Shown here: one piece after another, positions 24,625 to 33,972 of the stretch
Position numbering within the stretch: position 1 is the first letter of the stretch
How the letters are laid out: each line of letters opens with the position of its first letter
Source of the DNA: Burkholderiales bacterium
Lineage (GTDB): Bacteria; Pseudomonadota; Gammaproteobacteria; Burkholderiales; SG8-41
Reading direction: 5' to 3'
NCBI GenBank assembly: GCA_036262035.1
Contig: DATAJS010000007.1
Location: 1 to 46,796 of the forward strand
DNA: 46,796 nucleotides
Translations under genes and position numbers: made by a program
The notes under the pieces: generated by a model
Told to the model about the DNA's origin: nothing
What the model saw: only the letters and a program-made list of their open reading frames with translations
The model's database searches: none

Positions 24625-26058
24625 TTACAGAGTCTTGCGCAGATTGACGGGCAGTATCTGCATCGATTCGCGGTACTTCGCCACGGTGCGGCGGGCGACC
24701 ACGATTCCCTGCTGGCCGAGGATCTCGGAGATCTGGCTGTCGGAGAGCGGCTTCTTCGAGTTCTCCGACGAAACGAGCTGCTTGATGAGCGCGCGTATCG
24801 CGGTGCTGGACGCCGAGCCGCCGCTTTCGGTCGTGACGTGGCTGCCGAAGAAGTACTTCAGCTCGAAGATGCCGCGCGGGGTGTGCATGAACTTCTGCGT
24901 CGTCACGCGCGAGACGGTCGATTCGTGCAGGTCGAGCGTCTCCGCGATCTCGCGCAGCACCAGCGGGCGCATCGCCACCTCGCCGTGCTCGAAGAAATGG
25001 CGCTGGCGGTCGACGATCGACTGCGCGACGCGAAGGATGGTGTCGAAGCGCTGCTGCACGTTCTTGATCAGCCATTTCGCTTCCTGGAGCTGGCTCGCGA
25101 GCTGCTGCGATCCCGAGCTGCGCGCCCGGGAGAGGATGTCGGCGTAGAGCCGGTTGATCCTGAGCTTGGGCATCGCTTCCGGGTTGAGCGCGGCCATCCA
25201 CACGCCTTTCACCTTGCGCACCACGACGTCGGGGACGACGTAGCGCGTATCGTCCGACCCGTACTCGCGGCCGGGACGCGGGTTGAGGCTCGTGATGAGC
25301 TTCTGCGTGTCCCGGAGCGTCGAATCGTCGCAGCGAAGCACTTTCTTCAGCCGATTGAAATCGCGCGAGGCCAGCGCGTCGAGGTGATTGTTCACCACTT
25401 CGAGGGCTTCGGTGCGAAAAGGCGTGTCTTCGGCCAGGGCCGTGAGCTGGAGCGCGAGGCATTCGCCCAGATTGCGTGCGCCGACGCCGCTCGGCTCGAA
25501 GTGCTGGAGGTGCTTCAACGCGATCTGCAGCTCTTCCGGCTCGACGTCGAGCTCCTCCGGCAGCATGGCGCGGACCTCTTCCAGCTCCTGCGTCATGTAG
25601 CCGTCGTCGTCGAGCGTCTCGATCAGCAGAGTCACCAGCGTGCGGTCGCGCTCGGAGAGCTTGGTGAGCGAGAGCTGGCCGATGAGGTGATCGCGCAACG
25701 TCGGGCGTTCGGCTGCGACCTGCGGGTAATCGTCGTCGTCGCCGTCCTCGCGCGAGCCGTTGCCGTACTGTTCGCCGCCCGAGAACATCATCTCGCCGTC
25801 GGACGCGGCGGTCTGCGGCTCTTCGGCGGCCGCGGCCCCCGCCTCGACCGGGGCTTCGCTTACCGACGAGCCGTTGACGGGCGGCGGCGGCGTGTCGGCG
25901 ACGCCTTCGTCACGCTCGAGCAGCGGGTTTTCCTGGAGGAAGCGTTCCAGCTCCTGGTTCAACTCCAGAGTCGACAGCTGGAGCAGCCGGATCGACTGCT
26001 GCAGTTGCGGCGTGAGCGTAAGGTGCTGCGAAAGCCGGAGTTGGAGGGAATGCTTCAT
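24625..26058 (-). CDS. rpoN: RNA polymerase sigma-54 factor
   Basis: 477 residues, full length. Region I is glutamine- and leucine-rich ([20 protein letters not shown] then [17 protein letters not shown]). An acidic stretch near 70-120 is followed by the core-binding region, the HTH near [20 protein letters not shown], and the C-terminal RpoN box [10 protein letters not shown]. It directs transcription from -24/-12 promoters with AAA+ activators. One such promoter, GG-N10-GC type, is visible in this window before a pilin gene (33159-33173). Activators are not in the window. Confidence 0.97.
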   Translation of the reverse strand: MKHSLQLRLSQHLTLTPQLQQSIRLLQLSTLELNQELERFLQENPLLERDEGVADTPPPPVNGSSVSEAPVEAGAAAAEEPQTAASDGEMMFSGGEQYGNGSREDGDDDDYPQVAAERPTLRDHLIGQLSLTKLSERDRTLVTLLIETLDDDGYMTQELEEVRAMLPEELDVEPEELQIALKHLQHFEPSGVGARNLGECLALQLTALAEDTPFRTEALEVVNNHLDALASRDFNRLKKVLRCDDSTLRDTQKLITSLNPRPGREYGSDDTRYVVPDVVVRKVKGVWMAALNPEAMPKLRINRLYADILSRARSSGSQQLASQLQEAKWLIKNVQQRFDTILRVAQSIVDRQRHFFEHGEVAMRPLVLREIAETLDLHESTVSRVTTQKFMHTPRGIFELKYFFGSHVTTESGGSASSTAIRALIKQLVSSENSKKPLSDSQISEILGQQGIVVARRTVAKYRESMQILPVNLRKTL

Positions 26059-26120
26059 GCGCTCTGAAGGGAGGGTCCGGGCGCTGCTTTGTTGCGGGGG
26101 GAGGCGTCTCTTCGAGAGCG

Positions 26121-26930
<810 letters not shown>

Positions 26931-27499
26931 CCGCGTCCGGCTTGAGCGGCACGGCCGCGGGCGCCGGAGGTGTCGCGCCTTCCTTGGGCTTGGGGTTCAG
27001 CACCATTTTCACGCGGCCCTCGGCGGGCCGCGCGCTCGCGGCCTTCGTTCCGCCGCCCTGAACCTGGTAGAACTCGGTGTTGACGTCGTAGGAGATGTAG
27101 CTGCCGCGCACTTCGTCCGGACCGCGCTTCATCAGCGCGCGGTTGAACATCTCGACCTTGTCGGCGCGGCTGTCGTACTCGATGCGCTCGGACCAGCCTT
27201 CGATCAGCTCCTCGGTGCCTTCGCGCTTCTGCTTGAAGTACGCGAGGTTCCCCCACACCGTGCCGCTCTTGAAGCCGTCCTTGTCCTGACGCACCTGGAC
27301 CTTGTCTCCGCGCAGCACCGTCGTGCCCTGCGTGATCACCACGTTGCCGGTCAGGGTCATGATCTGCTTCGCGTCGTCCACGGTCGCGCGGTCGGCTTCG
27401 ACGTGGATCGGCTTGTTGCGGTCGGCTTTCTCCGCGTGCGCGGCCGGCGCTGCGACCAGCGCCAGCGACGCACACAGCGGCACGAGCGCGCGAGAGAGC

Positions 27500-28081
27500 C
27501 TAGCGCGCATCGGCCGCCCGGTTGTAGACCGCCTTGACCCGCCCCTGGAGGTTGAGCACCCGTGTCTCACTATTGAATTCTAAGCCCGATGCGTTGACCA
27601 CCCCTGCGGCGTTACGAATCGTTACAGGGCGGTCGGTCTTCGCGATGTTGTCGTCGGGAATCACGTGCAGGTAATTCGTCTCGAGGGTGAGCTCGCTCTG
27701 ATTGCCGGCGGCGGCGCGCACGACGCGCACCTCGTTCTCGAAGTACACGTCGTCGCCGTTGGCCGACACGCGCGCGTCGAGGGACGTGACGGTGACCGGC
27801 GCTTTTCCTTCGGCATACGTGACGAAGCGCGGCTTCTCGAGCACGGTGACGTCGTCATCGGGGTAGTGCGTCATCTTCACCGCGCGCAGCGTGTGCTTGA
27901 CGCGGCCCTGCTCGTCCATGCGCACCGCGGCGAGGCCGTCGACGATGTAGTCGGGATCGTGCCTCACCACGGCCGCGCCCGGAGTGCTGGGCGGGCGCAG
28001 CACGCGTTCCAGCCAGAAGCTGAACGCGGCGAGGCACGCCAGCAGTGCAAGGGGGAACCAGCCCCCGAAGCGCTCGATCAT
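27500..28081 (-). CDS. lptC: LPS export periplasmic/inner-membrane protein
   Basis: 193 residues. A membrane anchor at about 8-24 (WFPLALLACLAAFSFWL) is followed by the LptC beta-jellyroll with HDPDYIVDGLAAVRMDEQGR, LRAVKMTHYPDDDVTVLEKP and LETNYLHVIPDDNIAKTDRP. It connects LptBFG to LptA. It lies nine bases after kdsC and overlaps lptA. Confidence 0.92.
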   Translation of the reverse strand: MIERFGGWFPLALLACLAAFSFWLERVLRPPSTPGAAVVRHDPDYIVDGLAAVRMDEQGRVKHTLRAVKMTHYPDDDVTVLEKPRFVTYAEGKAPVTVTSLDARVSANGDDVYFENEVRVVRAAAGNQSELTLETNYLHVIPDDNIAKTDRPVTIRNAAGVVNASGLEFNSETRVLNLQGRVKAVYNRAADAR

Positions 28082-28090
28082 CGGTCCGCG

Positions 28091-28615
28091 TCAGGAGAGA
28101 TAGGCCGCGAGCTGTGCGTCGAACGTGCCCTGCGCCTGCATGATGAGCTCGCACGCCTCGCGCACCGCGCCGCGGCCGCCGCCGGCCTGCGTCACGTAGT
28201 GCACGCGGCTGCGCACGGTCGCGGGCGCTTCGGGCACCGACAGCGCGAGCCCGCAGCGCGTCAGCACCGGCAGATCGACCCAGTCGTCTCCCATGTAAGC
28301 GCAATGCCTCGCTTCGAGTCCGAGCGAGGCCGCGAGTTCCTGGAAAGCGCCGAGCTTGTGCTCGATACCCTGGAACAGGAGCTCGATGCCGAGGTTCTCC
28401 GCACGGCGCGCGACACATGCCGAGCGCCGGCTCGTGATGATGGCGAGCTCGACGCCGCTTTGCTGCAGCGATTTCATGCCGAGCCCGTCGCGCACGTCGA
28501 ATATCTTGGTTTCTTCACCGCTGTCGTGGTAGTGCAGGCCGCCGTCGGTCAGGATGCCGTCGACGTCGAAGATCGCAAGCCGTATGCCGCGGGCGCGAGC
28601 GTAGACGTCTTCCAT
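28091..28615 (-). CDS. kdsC: 3-deoxy-D-manno-octulosonate-8-phosphate phosphatase
   Basis: 174 residues of HAD fold without cap. Motif I is LAIFDVDGILTDGGLHYHDS near 13-32, motif II AIITSRRS, and motif IV GDDWVDLPVL. It dephosphorylates Kdo-8-P in Kdo synthesis and works as a tetramer. The start is the ATG at 28615, sharing one base with the kdsD stop (TGATG). The same frame extends upstream through kdsD and beyond but that part is non-coding. Confidence 0.95.
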   Translation of the reverse strand: MEDVYARARGIRLAIFDVDGILTDGGLHYHDSGEETKIFDVRDGLGMKSLQQSGVELAIITSRRSACVARRAENLGIELLFQGIEHKLGAFQELAASLGLEARHCAYMGDDWVDLPVLTRCGLALSVPEAPATVRSRVHYVTQAGGGRGAVREACELIMQAQGTFDAQLAAYLS

Positions 28616-29604
28616 CAGACCACTTTCGCGCGCAAAAGGTCGTGTATGTTGACCGCGCCGACGAGTTTTTTCTCTTCGTCGACGACGAGGATCTGGTGCA
28701 CCTTGTGGCGCTCCATGAGCTCGGCCGCTTCGGCGGCCAGACGTTCCGGCGCGATCGTGCGCGGACCGGCGCCCATCGCGTCGGCGATACGCGTCGCGTT
28801 CAGATCGACACCGCGCTCGAGCGAGCGGCGCAGATCGCCGTCGGTGTAGATGCCGATGACGCGCCCGGCGTCGTCGACCACCGCGGTCATGCCCATGAGG
28901 CCGCGCGACATCTCGACCACCGCGTCCATCACCGTCGCGCGCGGACCCACGCGCGGCGCGCCGGTGCCTGTGCGCATCACGTCGCGCACGTGCGTGAGCA
29001 ACCTGCGGCCGAGCGCCCCGCCCGGATGCGAGCGCGCGAAATCGTCGCGGGTGAAGCCTTTTTCGCGCATCAGCGCGACGGCGAGCGCGTCGCCGAGCGC
29101 CAGCGCCGCGGTCGTGCTCGCGGTCGGCGCGAGATCGAGCGGGCAGGCTTCCTTTTCCGCGCCGGCGTAGAGATGCACGTCGGCCTCTTTCGCCAGGCTC
29201 GATCGCTCGTTGCCCGTCATCGCGATGAGCTTCGCGCCCTGGCGCTTGAGCAGCGGCACGATCGCGAGCAGCTCGCCGCTCTCGCCGGAGTTCGAAAGGC
29301 CGATCAGGGCGTCGTCGCGCGTGATCATGCCGAGATCGCCGTGGCTCGCCTCGGCCGGATGCACGAAGAACGCGGGGGTCCCCGTGCTCGCCAGGGTCGA
29401 GGCGATCTTGCGCGCGACGTGGCCCGATTTGCCGATGCCGGACACCACGATGCGGCCCTTGCACGCGAGCACGATCTGCACGGCGCGCTCGAAGCTCTCG
29501 TCGAGCCTGGAGACGAGGTCGGTGATCGCTTTCGCCTCGATCTCGAGCACGTCGCGCGCGATCGCGATGGAGGCCGCTTCGGCGGGCTTGGGAAGGGGTT
29601 GCAT
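28615..29604 (-). CDS. kdsD: Arabinose-5-phosphate isomerase
   Basis: 329 residues from the ATG at 29604 (MQPLPKPAEA); an in-frame ATG at 29658 adds 18 residues and lies above the likely -10. The SIS domain spans about 35-180 (GRIVVSGIGKSGHVARKIAS, FFVHPAEASHGDLGMI, IGLSNSGESGELLAIVPLL). Two CBS domains follow (HVRDVMRTGTGAPRVGPRAT, GVDLNATRIADAMGAG). It converts ribulose-5-P to arabinose-5-P for Kdo. It is the first gene of the long minus-strand envelope operon. Confidence 0.94.
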   Translation of the reverse strand: MQPLPKPAEAASIAIARDVLEIEAKAITDLVSRLDESFERAVQIVLACKGRIVVSGIGKSGHVARKIASTLASTGTPAFFVHPAEASHGDLGMITRDDALIGLSNSGESGELLAIVPLLKRQGAKLIAMTGNERSSLAKEADVHLYAGAEKEACPLDLAPTASTTAALALGDALAVALMREKGFTRDDFARSHPGGALGRRLLTHVRDVMRTGTGAPRVGPRATVMDAVVEMSRGLMGMTAVVDDAGRVIGIYTDGDLRRSLERGVDLNATRIADAMGAGPRTIAPERLAAEAAELMERHKVHQILVVDEEKKLVGAVNIHDLLRAKVV

Positions 29605-29615
29605 GGTCGGTCGGA

Positions 29616-29621
29616 AGTATA
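29616..29621 (-). promoter_or_regulatory. Possible -10 element before kdsD
   Basis: On the minus strand TATACT (5 of 6 to consensus) occurs 11 bases before the kdsD ATG. The -35 position has no good match. If used, the transcript would start only about five bases before the ATG, giving an almost leaderless message. Confidence 0.3.
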
Positions 29622-29655
29622 GCAGAGGGGTCGTCATAGACGCCCTGATCCATGT

Positions 29656-29669
29656 CACAAGCCCTTGTG
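29656..29669. promoter_or_regulatory. Palindrome CACAAG-CC-CTTGTG between divergent genes
   Basis: Perfect six-base arms lie in the 169-base gap between kdsD and the sulfatase-like gene. It is the size of a dimeric regulator site, but no other copy was noticed and no regulator can be named. The rest of the gap shows an A-rich stretch at 29671-29685 and no gene. Confidence 0.3.
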
Positions 29670-29773
29670 TTCAAAGAAAAAAGACTTGCCGCACCGCGAA
29701 GGGCGCACGGCTGTGATAACGTCCGCGCGAGCCGCGCCCGGATGCAGCGCGGCCGCGCAATCGGGGAGTCCAT

Positions 29774-31624
29774 TTGCCGCGTGTCCCGCTGACCAGGGCA
29801 TTGCTGTCGGAGCTGGCGCTCTGGCTCTTCGCCGCGGCGATCTTCGTGATCGCCTACGTGAGCGAGCCCCAGGTCGCCGCGATCGGCGCCGCGGCGCATC
29901 TCGCGGTCGTGTCGCTGGTGTGGCTCGGGCTCACGCTCGTGCGCATGGTGCTGGTGATGATCGTCTCCGACCGCAGCCTCGCGCGCGCGATGTGCGCGCT
30001 GGCGGTCGCCGCGGGCGTGGTGATCGTCGTTGCCTACGACATCCTCGTCATCGCCGGCATGCACCTGTGGGGCGGCGTCGTCTCGTGGGAGCTCATGCGC
30101 GCCTACGCGCTGCAGGCGCCTGCGCTGGCGCAGATGTTCGGCGTTCAACTGTATGCGCCGGCTCTCGCGGCAGGCGGCGTGCTCGTCGCAGCCTATGCCG
30201 TCGTATGGCGCTCGCTCGGCCGTTTCGACTGGGTGGCGCACCTCGCGCGCGCGGTGCCGAGCCGGACTTACGTCGGGATCGTCATCGCGGTCGCGGTCGC
30301 GAGCACGGCCGGACTGACCGTATTTCGCACCGGCCGGGGCGCCGATTTCGACGAGCCGTTGAGCCTCACGTTCTATCCGGGCCGCACGTCGTGGCACCTG
30401 CAGGGCCACGGCATCGATCACCGGCGGGCGCGGCAGCTCGACGCGCGCGAGGATGAAGCGCGTGCGGCGTACAAACCGGACGCGAGTCCGGATCGTAAAA
30501 ACCTGGTGCTCATCGTCGTGGATGCGCTGCGGCCCGACCACATGGGCGTGTACGGCTACGAGCGCGATACCACGCCCTATCTCAGCGCGGTCGCGCGCTC
30601 GCGGCCGGTGCGCGCGGTGCCGCAGGTGCGCTCGACCTGCGGCTCGTCGGCCTGCGGGATGCTGAGCCTGATCAGCTCCAAATTCGCGCACCAATTTTCG
30701 GAGCGGCCGATCACGCTGCACGAGGTGCTCAAGCGCCACGGATACCGGCTGCACCTGGTGATCGGCAGCGATCACACCAACTTCTACGGGCTGAACCGCA
30801 TGTACGGCGCGGTCGACAGCTACTACGACACCTCGCGCGAGCCCGTCGCTTACATGAACGACGACCGGCTCGTGCTCGCACGCGCCGCCGCGCTGCCGCG
30901 CTGGGACGGGGCGCCGGTGATGCTGCAGTTCCACCTGATGTCGGCGCATCCGCTCGGCGCGCGGCAGGACCGATACGCGACGTACGCTCCGGCGGCGAGC
31001 TACGTGGTGCCCGGCGCGCGCTCCGCGGCCCTGGCGCGCAACTACTACGACAACGGCGTTCGGCAAGTCGACGCCGTCATCGAGTCACTGCTCGCGACGC
31101 TGCGCGCCAAGGGCTATCTCGGTCACACGCTCATCGCGATCACGGGCGATCACGGCGAGGCGCTCGGGGAGCGCGGCCGCTACATGCACGCGCGCGGCCT
31201 CGACGACGAGGCGCTGCGCATTCCGCTCCTGCTCATCGGCGAAGGGTACGAGCCCGGGCGTCTGGCGCTCGACGCCTCTGCGATCGCCTCCCAGGTCGAC
31301 GTCGCGCCGACGGTACTGCGCGAGCTGGGCATCCCGCAGCCAGCGACGTGGTCGGGCTACGCGCTGCAGGACGGCCGCAGGCACGACTTCATCTATCTGC
31401 GCGAGTTCGATGCGATCGGCCTCATCGATCAGCGAGACCCGCGCAACCTCTGGCAATACTGGGTGGACGGAAAAAGCGGCCGCGAGCACATCGCGAAGCT
31501 GGGTCGCGGCACGCTCGAATCGGAGGACGCGATCGACGGCATACCCGCCGTACTTCTGAACGATTGGCGGCGGCGCCACCTGCAGCTCGCCGCGCTGGCC
31601 ACGACGGTGCCGCGCGAACCGTAG
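29774..31624 (+). CDS. Membrane sulfatase / phosphoethanolamine-transferase-like enzyme
   Basis: 616 residues from TTG 29774, with GGGGAG six bases upstream. Four hydrophobic segments (about 11-29, 40-65, 73-96 and 128-146, plus one near 165-183) precede a periplasmic alkaline-phosphatase-superfamily domain. NLVLIVVDALRPDHMGVYGY (243-262) supplies the first metal Asp250, and TGDHGEALGERGRYMHARG carries the Asp-His metal ligands. The nucleophile region is VRSTCGSSACGMLSLISS (285-302), where a Ser or Thr is expected; it lacks the sulfatase C-x-P-x-R motif. This suggests a phospho-group transferase or phosphatase acting on lipid or glycan rather than a sulfatase. The position next to Kdo/LPS genes is consistent with envelope modification, an inference only. 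Confidence 0.8.
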   Translation: MPRVPLTRALLSELALWLFAAAIFVIAYVSEPQVAAIGAAAHLAVVSLVWLGLTLVRMVLVMIVSDRSLARAMCALAVAAGVVIVVAYDILVIAGMHLWGGVVSWELMRAYALQAPALAQMFGVQLYAPALAAGGVLVAAYAVVWRSLGRFDWVAHLARAVPSRTYVGIVIAVAVASTAGLTVFRTGRGADFDEPLSLTFYPGRTSWHLQGHGIDHRRARQLDAREDEARAAYKPDASPDRKNLVLIVVDALRPDHMGVYGYERDTTPYLSAVARSRPVRAVPQVRSTCGSSACGMLSLISSKFAHQFSERPITLHEVLKRHGYRLHLVIGSDHTNFYGLNRMYGAVDSYYDTSREPVAYMNDDRLVLARAAALPRWDGAPVMLQFHLMSAHPLGARQDRYATYAPAASYVVPGARSAALARNYYDNGVRQVDAVIESLLATLRAKGYLGHTLIAITGDHGEALGERGRYMHARGLDDEALRIPLLLIGEGYEPGRLALDASAIASQVDVAPTVLRELGIPQPATWSGYALQDGRRHDFIYLREFDAIGLIDQRDPRNLWQYWVDGKSGREHIAKLGRGTLESEDAIDGIPAVLLNDWRRRHLQLAALATTVPREP

Positions 31625-31636
31625 CGTGCAAATGAG

Positions 31637-31659
31637 AAGGGCCGCGCGAGGCGGCCCTT
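31637..31659. terminator. Bidirectional terminator
   Basis: AAGGGCCGC (31637-31645) and GCGGCCCTT (31651-31659) form a perfect nine-pair stem with a GCGAG loop. The stem begins with AA and ends with TT on both strands, between the convergent sulfatase-like gene and the first pilin gene. Confidence 0.75.
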
Positions 31660-31682
31660 GTGAACGCTCGTGCTTCGCTGCG

Positions 31683-32372
31683 TCAGTACAGGCTCGTCCC
31701 GCCGCAGTTCGATTTGCCGCCGGAGACGTTCCAGGTCGTCAGGGTCGGCGTGGTCGTGTTGGCCGCGACACAGTCCGCCGCGGTCGGCGCGGTGCCGCCG
31801 GTCGGCGCGTAGGTCGAGAACTGGAAGGCCCCGGTATACGGCGCGCCGTCGTCGACTTTGCGATCGAGCTCGGCGACGATCTCGACCGGAATGTTGGCGC
31901 CGGTCTTCAGATTGTGGCGGCTCACCGCGCCGCCGGCGCCGTACACGCCGTCGAAGATGAGCTGCATGAAGCCCGCGTACGGGTTCTTCGGGTTCGAGGC
32001 GTCCGAAGGTGCGGTCACCCCGTTGTAGACATACGAGCCGTTGATGAAGCCCGACTTGGCGAGGTGCTCCCACGCGAGGATCGATTCGACGGGCGCGGTC
32101 GTGCCGCCGCCGATCTGACCGTTGGCGTTGCCGTCCGCGGTCGTCCCGCTGATGTTGGTGGTCGCGGCGCCATAGTCGCCGGGGAGCGCCCGATAGCGGT
32201 CGAGGAAGCCGAAGTAGGCCGCTTTCACCCCGTCCTGCTGCTGGATGAGGTTGCGCACGCGTGCGCCGGTGATCAGCTCCTGACCTTTCAGAACGCCGCC
32301 CAGCAGCAGTCCGATGATGACCAGCACGATCGCGATCTCGATCAGCGTGAAGCCCGATTCGCGTTTTTTCAT
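31683..32372 (-). CDS. Type IV pilin-like prepilin, tandem paralogue A
   Basis: 229 residues from the second ATG (32372), which has GGGGGA at a normal distance; the first ATG at 32378 is too close to it. The class III signal is MKKRESG-FTLIEIAIVLVI, with cleavage after Gly7 and Glu at mature position 5. After the hydrophobic helix come LPGDYGAAT, ESILAWEHLAKSGFINGSYV, GVYGAGGAVSRHNLKTGANI and a C-terminal Cys pair ending NCGGTSLY, probably a disulfide-bonded D-region. It is about three-quarters identical to the next gene upstream, so it is a tandem duplication. The predicted role is a major or alternative pilin subunit. Confidence 0.88.
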   Translation of the reverse strand: MKKRESGFTLIEIAIVLVIIGLLLGGVLKGQELITGARVRNLIQQQDGVKAAYFGFLDRYRALPGDYGAATTNISGTTADGNANGQIGGGTTAPVESILAWEHLAKSGFINGSYVYNGVTAPSDASNPKNPYAGFMQLIFDGVYGAGGAVSRHNLKTGANIPVEIVAELDRKVDDGAPYTGAFQFSTYAPTGGTAPTAADCVAANTTTPTLTTWNVSGGKSNCGGTSLY

Positions 32373-32410
32373 GACCATTCCCCCTGAGGCTCTAGAGCGC
32401 TTTCAATGAG

Positions 32411-33112
32411 TTAGTAGAGGCTCGCACCGCCGCAGTTGGCGCTGCCGCCGGCGACATTCCAGCCCGCCGGAACCGGCGCCGTGCCCGCGACCGCGGCCGT
32501 GACGCACCCGCCGGTGCCTTCGCCGGTCGGTGCGGTGCCGCCGCCGGCATACGGCGAAAACTGGAAGGCCCCCGTGTAGGGCGAGCCGTCGTCGACCTTG
32601 CGGTCGAGCTCGCCGACGATTTCGACCGGGATGTTCGGGCCGGTCTTCAGGTTGTGCCGCGATCCTGCCGGCGTCGTCGAGGTGCCGGTCCCGTAGACCC
32701 CGTCGTAGATGAGCTGCATGTAACCGGCGTACGGATTCTTGGGATTGTTCGCGTCGGTCGGCGTAGTCGCGCCGTTGGCGACGTAGGAGCCGTTGATGAA
32801 GCCCGACTTGGCGAGATGCTCCCACGCCAGGATCGATTCCGCGCCGGCTTCGATCTGACCGTCGCCGTCGCCGCTGCCGGTCGCGCCCGTGATGTTGGCC
32901 GCGGCGCCCGAGTAGTCCCCCGGCAGCGCCTTGTAGCGGTCGAGGAAGCCGAAGTAGGCCGCCTTGACGCCGTCCTGCTGCTGGATGAGGTTGCGCACTC
33001 GCGCACCGGTGATCAGCTCCTGGCCTTTCAGGACGCCGCCGAGCAGCAGCCCGATGATGACCAGGACGATCGCGATCTCGATGAGGGTGAAGCCCGTTTG
33101 TCTGTTGCCCAT
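32411..33112 (-). CDS. Type IV pilin-like prepilin, tandem paralogue B
   Basis: 233 residues. The signal is MGNRQTG-FTLIEIAIVLVI, processed after Gly7. The first 55 residues of the mature protein are nearly identical to paralogue A; differences gather in the loops near residues 75-90, 125-140 and 190-220. It ends NCGGASLY with the same Cys pair. It is the first gene of the two-pilin unit, 38 bases before paralogue A. A sigma-54 promoter lies about 47-61 bases upstream of the ATG, so both pilins probably depend on RpoN, as many type IV pilins do. Confidence 0.88.
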   Translation of the reverse strand: MGNRQTGFTLIEIAIVLVIIGLLLGGVLKGQELITGARVRNLIQQQDGVKAAYFGFLDRYKALPGDYSGAAANITGATGSGDGDGQIEAGAESILAWEHLAKSGFINGSYVANGATTPTDANNPKNPYAGYMQLIYDGVYGTGTSTTPAGSRHNLKTGPNIPVEIVGELDRKVDDGSPYTGAFQFSPYAGGGTAPTGEGTGGCVTAAVAGTAPVPAGWNVAGGSANCGGASLY

Positions 33113-33158
33113 GTCGAACGCCCCCGGGGGTCGTATCGTGAAAAATGCCGCGGTTTCC

Positions 33159-33173
33159 GCAATATGCGTACCA
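33159..33173 (-). promoter_or_regulatory. Sigma-54 (-24/-12) promoter of the tandem pilins
   Basis: The minus strand reads TGGTACGCATATTGC. The invariant GG and GC are ten bases apart, and only one base differs from TGGCACG-N4-TTGC. The predicted start is near 33148, leaving a leader of about 36 bases to the pilin ATG at 33112. It sits in the only sizeable gap (122 bases) of this side of the locus. Confidence 0.7.
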
Positions 33174-33234
33174 CCGCTGAGCCCCCTATAACGGCACCCG
33201 AATGTCGAACTTCAGCGTTGTTTCAGAGATTTAA

Positions 33235-33972
33235 TTAACGAGATTTGGACGGTGCCGACGATTTCTCGGCACTTTTCATCTTTTCGAGGCGCTCGGTGAG
33301 GAAGCGGATCTCGGCCGCGTCGGTGACTTCCCCGCCTGCCAGGAGTCCCCCCAGCAGCACGGTCGCCGACTCGAGCTCGCCCATGTCCTCGCGGATGAAA
33401 ATCCGCATCTGCTTCGCCCAGCCGCTGGCGGCGGGGGCGTGGCGGGCGATGTCATCGGCATAGCGCAGCGCGAGAGGCATGTCCCTGAGCTGGTGCTTGG
33501 CGATGAGCGCGGCGTGGGCCAGCCAGCGCCAGCGCCGGTTGGGATCGCGCAGGAACTCGCGGTGGACGAATTCGAGCATCCGCCTGCGCTTCGCCTCGTC
33601 CGGGACCTGGGTGTACAGGTGGGACGCCATGAGGAGGGGGTATTGCCCGGCCGGATCGAGATCGAGCGCGCGCCCGAGCCACGCCTCGACCGCGCCGTAG
33701 TCGAGGTCCCTGAACGGGACGCTGACGCCCGGCTGGTTGTCGAACGCCTGGAGATAGAGCACCAGGAGCTCGGAGAGGCCGATCGGCTCGCCGACGCTCG
33801 CGACCTCGAGCCACTGCGCCGGGGGCGGCATGCCGAGGGCTGCTGCGGCAGCGACCGGTTTCGGCGCCGCCGCCTGCCACGCGACCTGGGCGGCCAGCGC
33901 CGCGACGAGCACGGCCTTCACGGCGCGCGGCACCGCGGAGACCGGCCGCTCGTCGCGTCGCACGAACCGCAT
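33235..33972 (-). CDS. Tetratricopeptide-like protein of the pilin locus
   Basis: 245 residues from ATG 33972, which overlaps the stop of the permease gene (TGATG). A hydrophobic N-terminal segment at about 18-47 (AVKAVLVAALAAQVAWQAAA) could be an anchor or signal. Helical repeat-like units follow (VEAWLGRALDLDPAGQYPLL, RRWRWLAHAALIAKHQLRDM, ALRYADDIARHAPAASGWAK). The C-terminus is Lys/Ser rich. No catalytic motif is seen. The likely role is a scaffold for the adjacent permease or pilus parts. The name is descriptive, as I do not recognise the family. Confidence 0.65.
   Translation of the reverse strand: MRFVRRDERPVSAVPRAVKAVLVAALAAQVAWQAAAPKPVAAAAALGMPPPAQWLEVASVGEPIGLSELLVLYLQAFDNQPGVSVPFRDLDYGAVEAWLGRALDLDPAGQYPLLMASHLYTQVPDEAKRRRMLEFVHREFLRDPNRRWRWLAHAALIAKHQLRDMPLALRYADDIARHAPAASGWAKQMRIFIREDMGELESATVLLGGLLAGGEVTDAAEIRFLTERLEKMKSAEKSSAPSKSR

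Noticed and set aside
28091-31066. A 991-codon minus-strand frame ending in kdsC
   Set aside because: Only the last 174 residues are KdsC; the upstream part crosses kdsD and the divergent sulfatase-like gene as a shadow.
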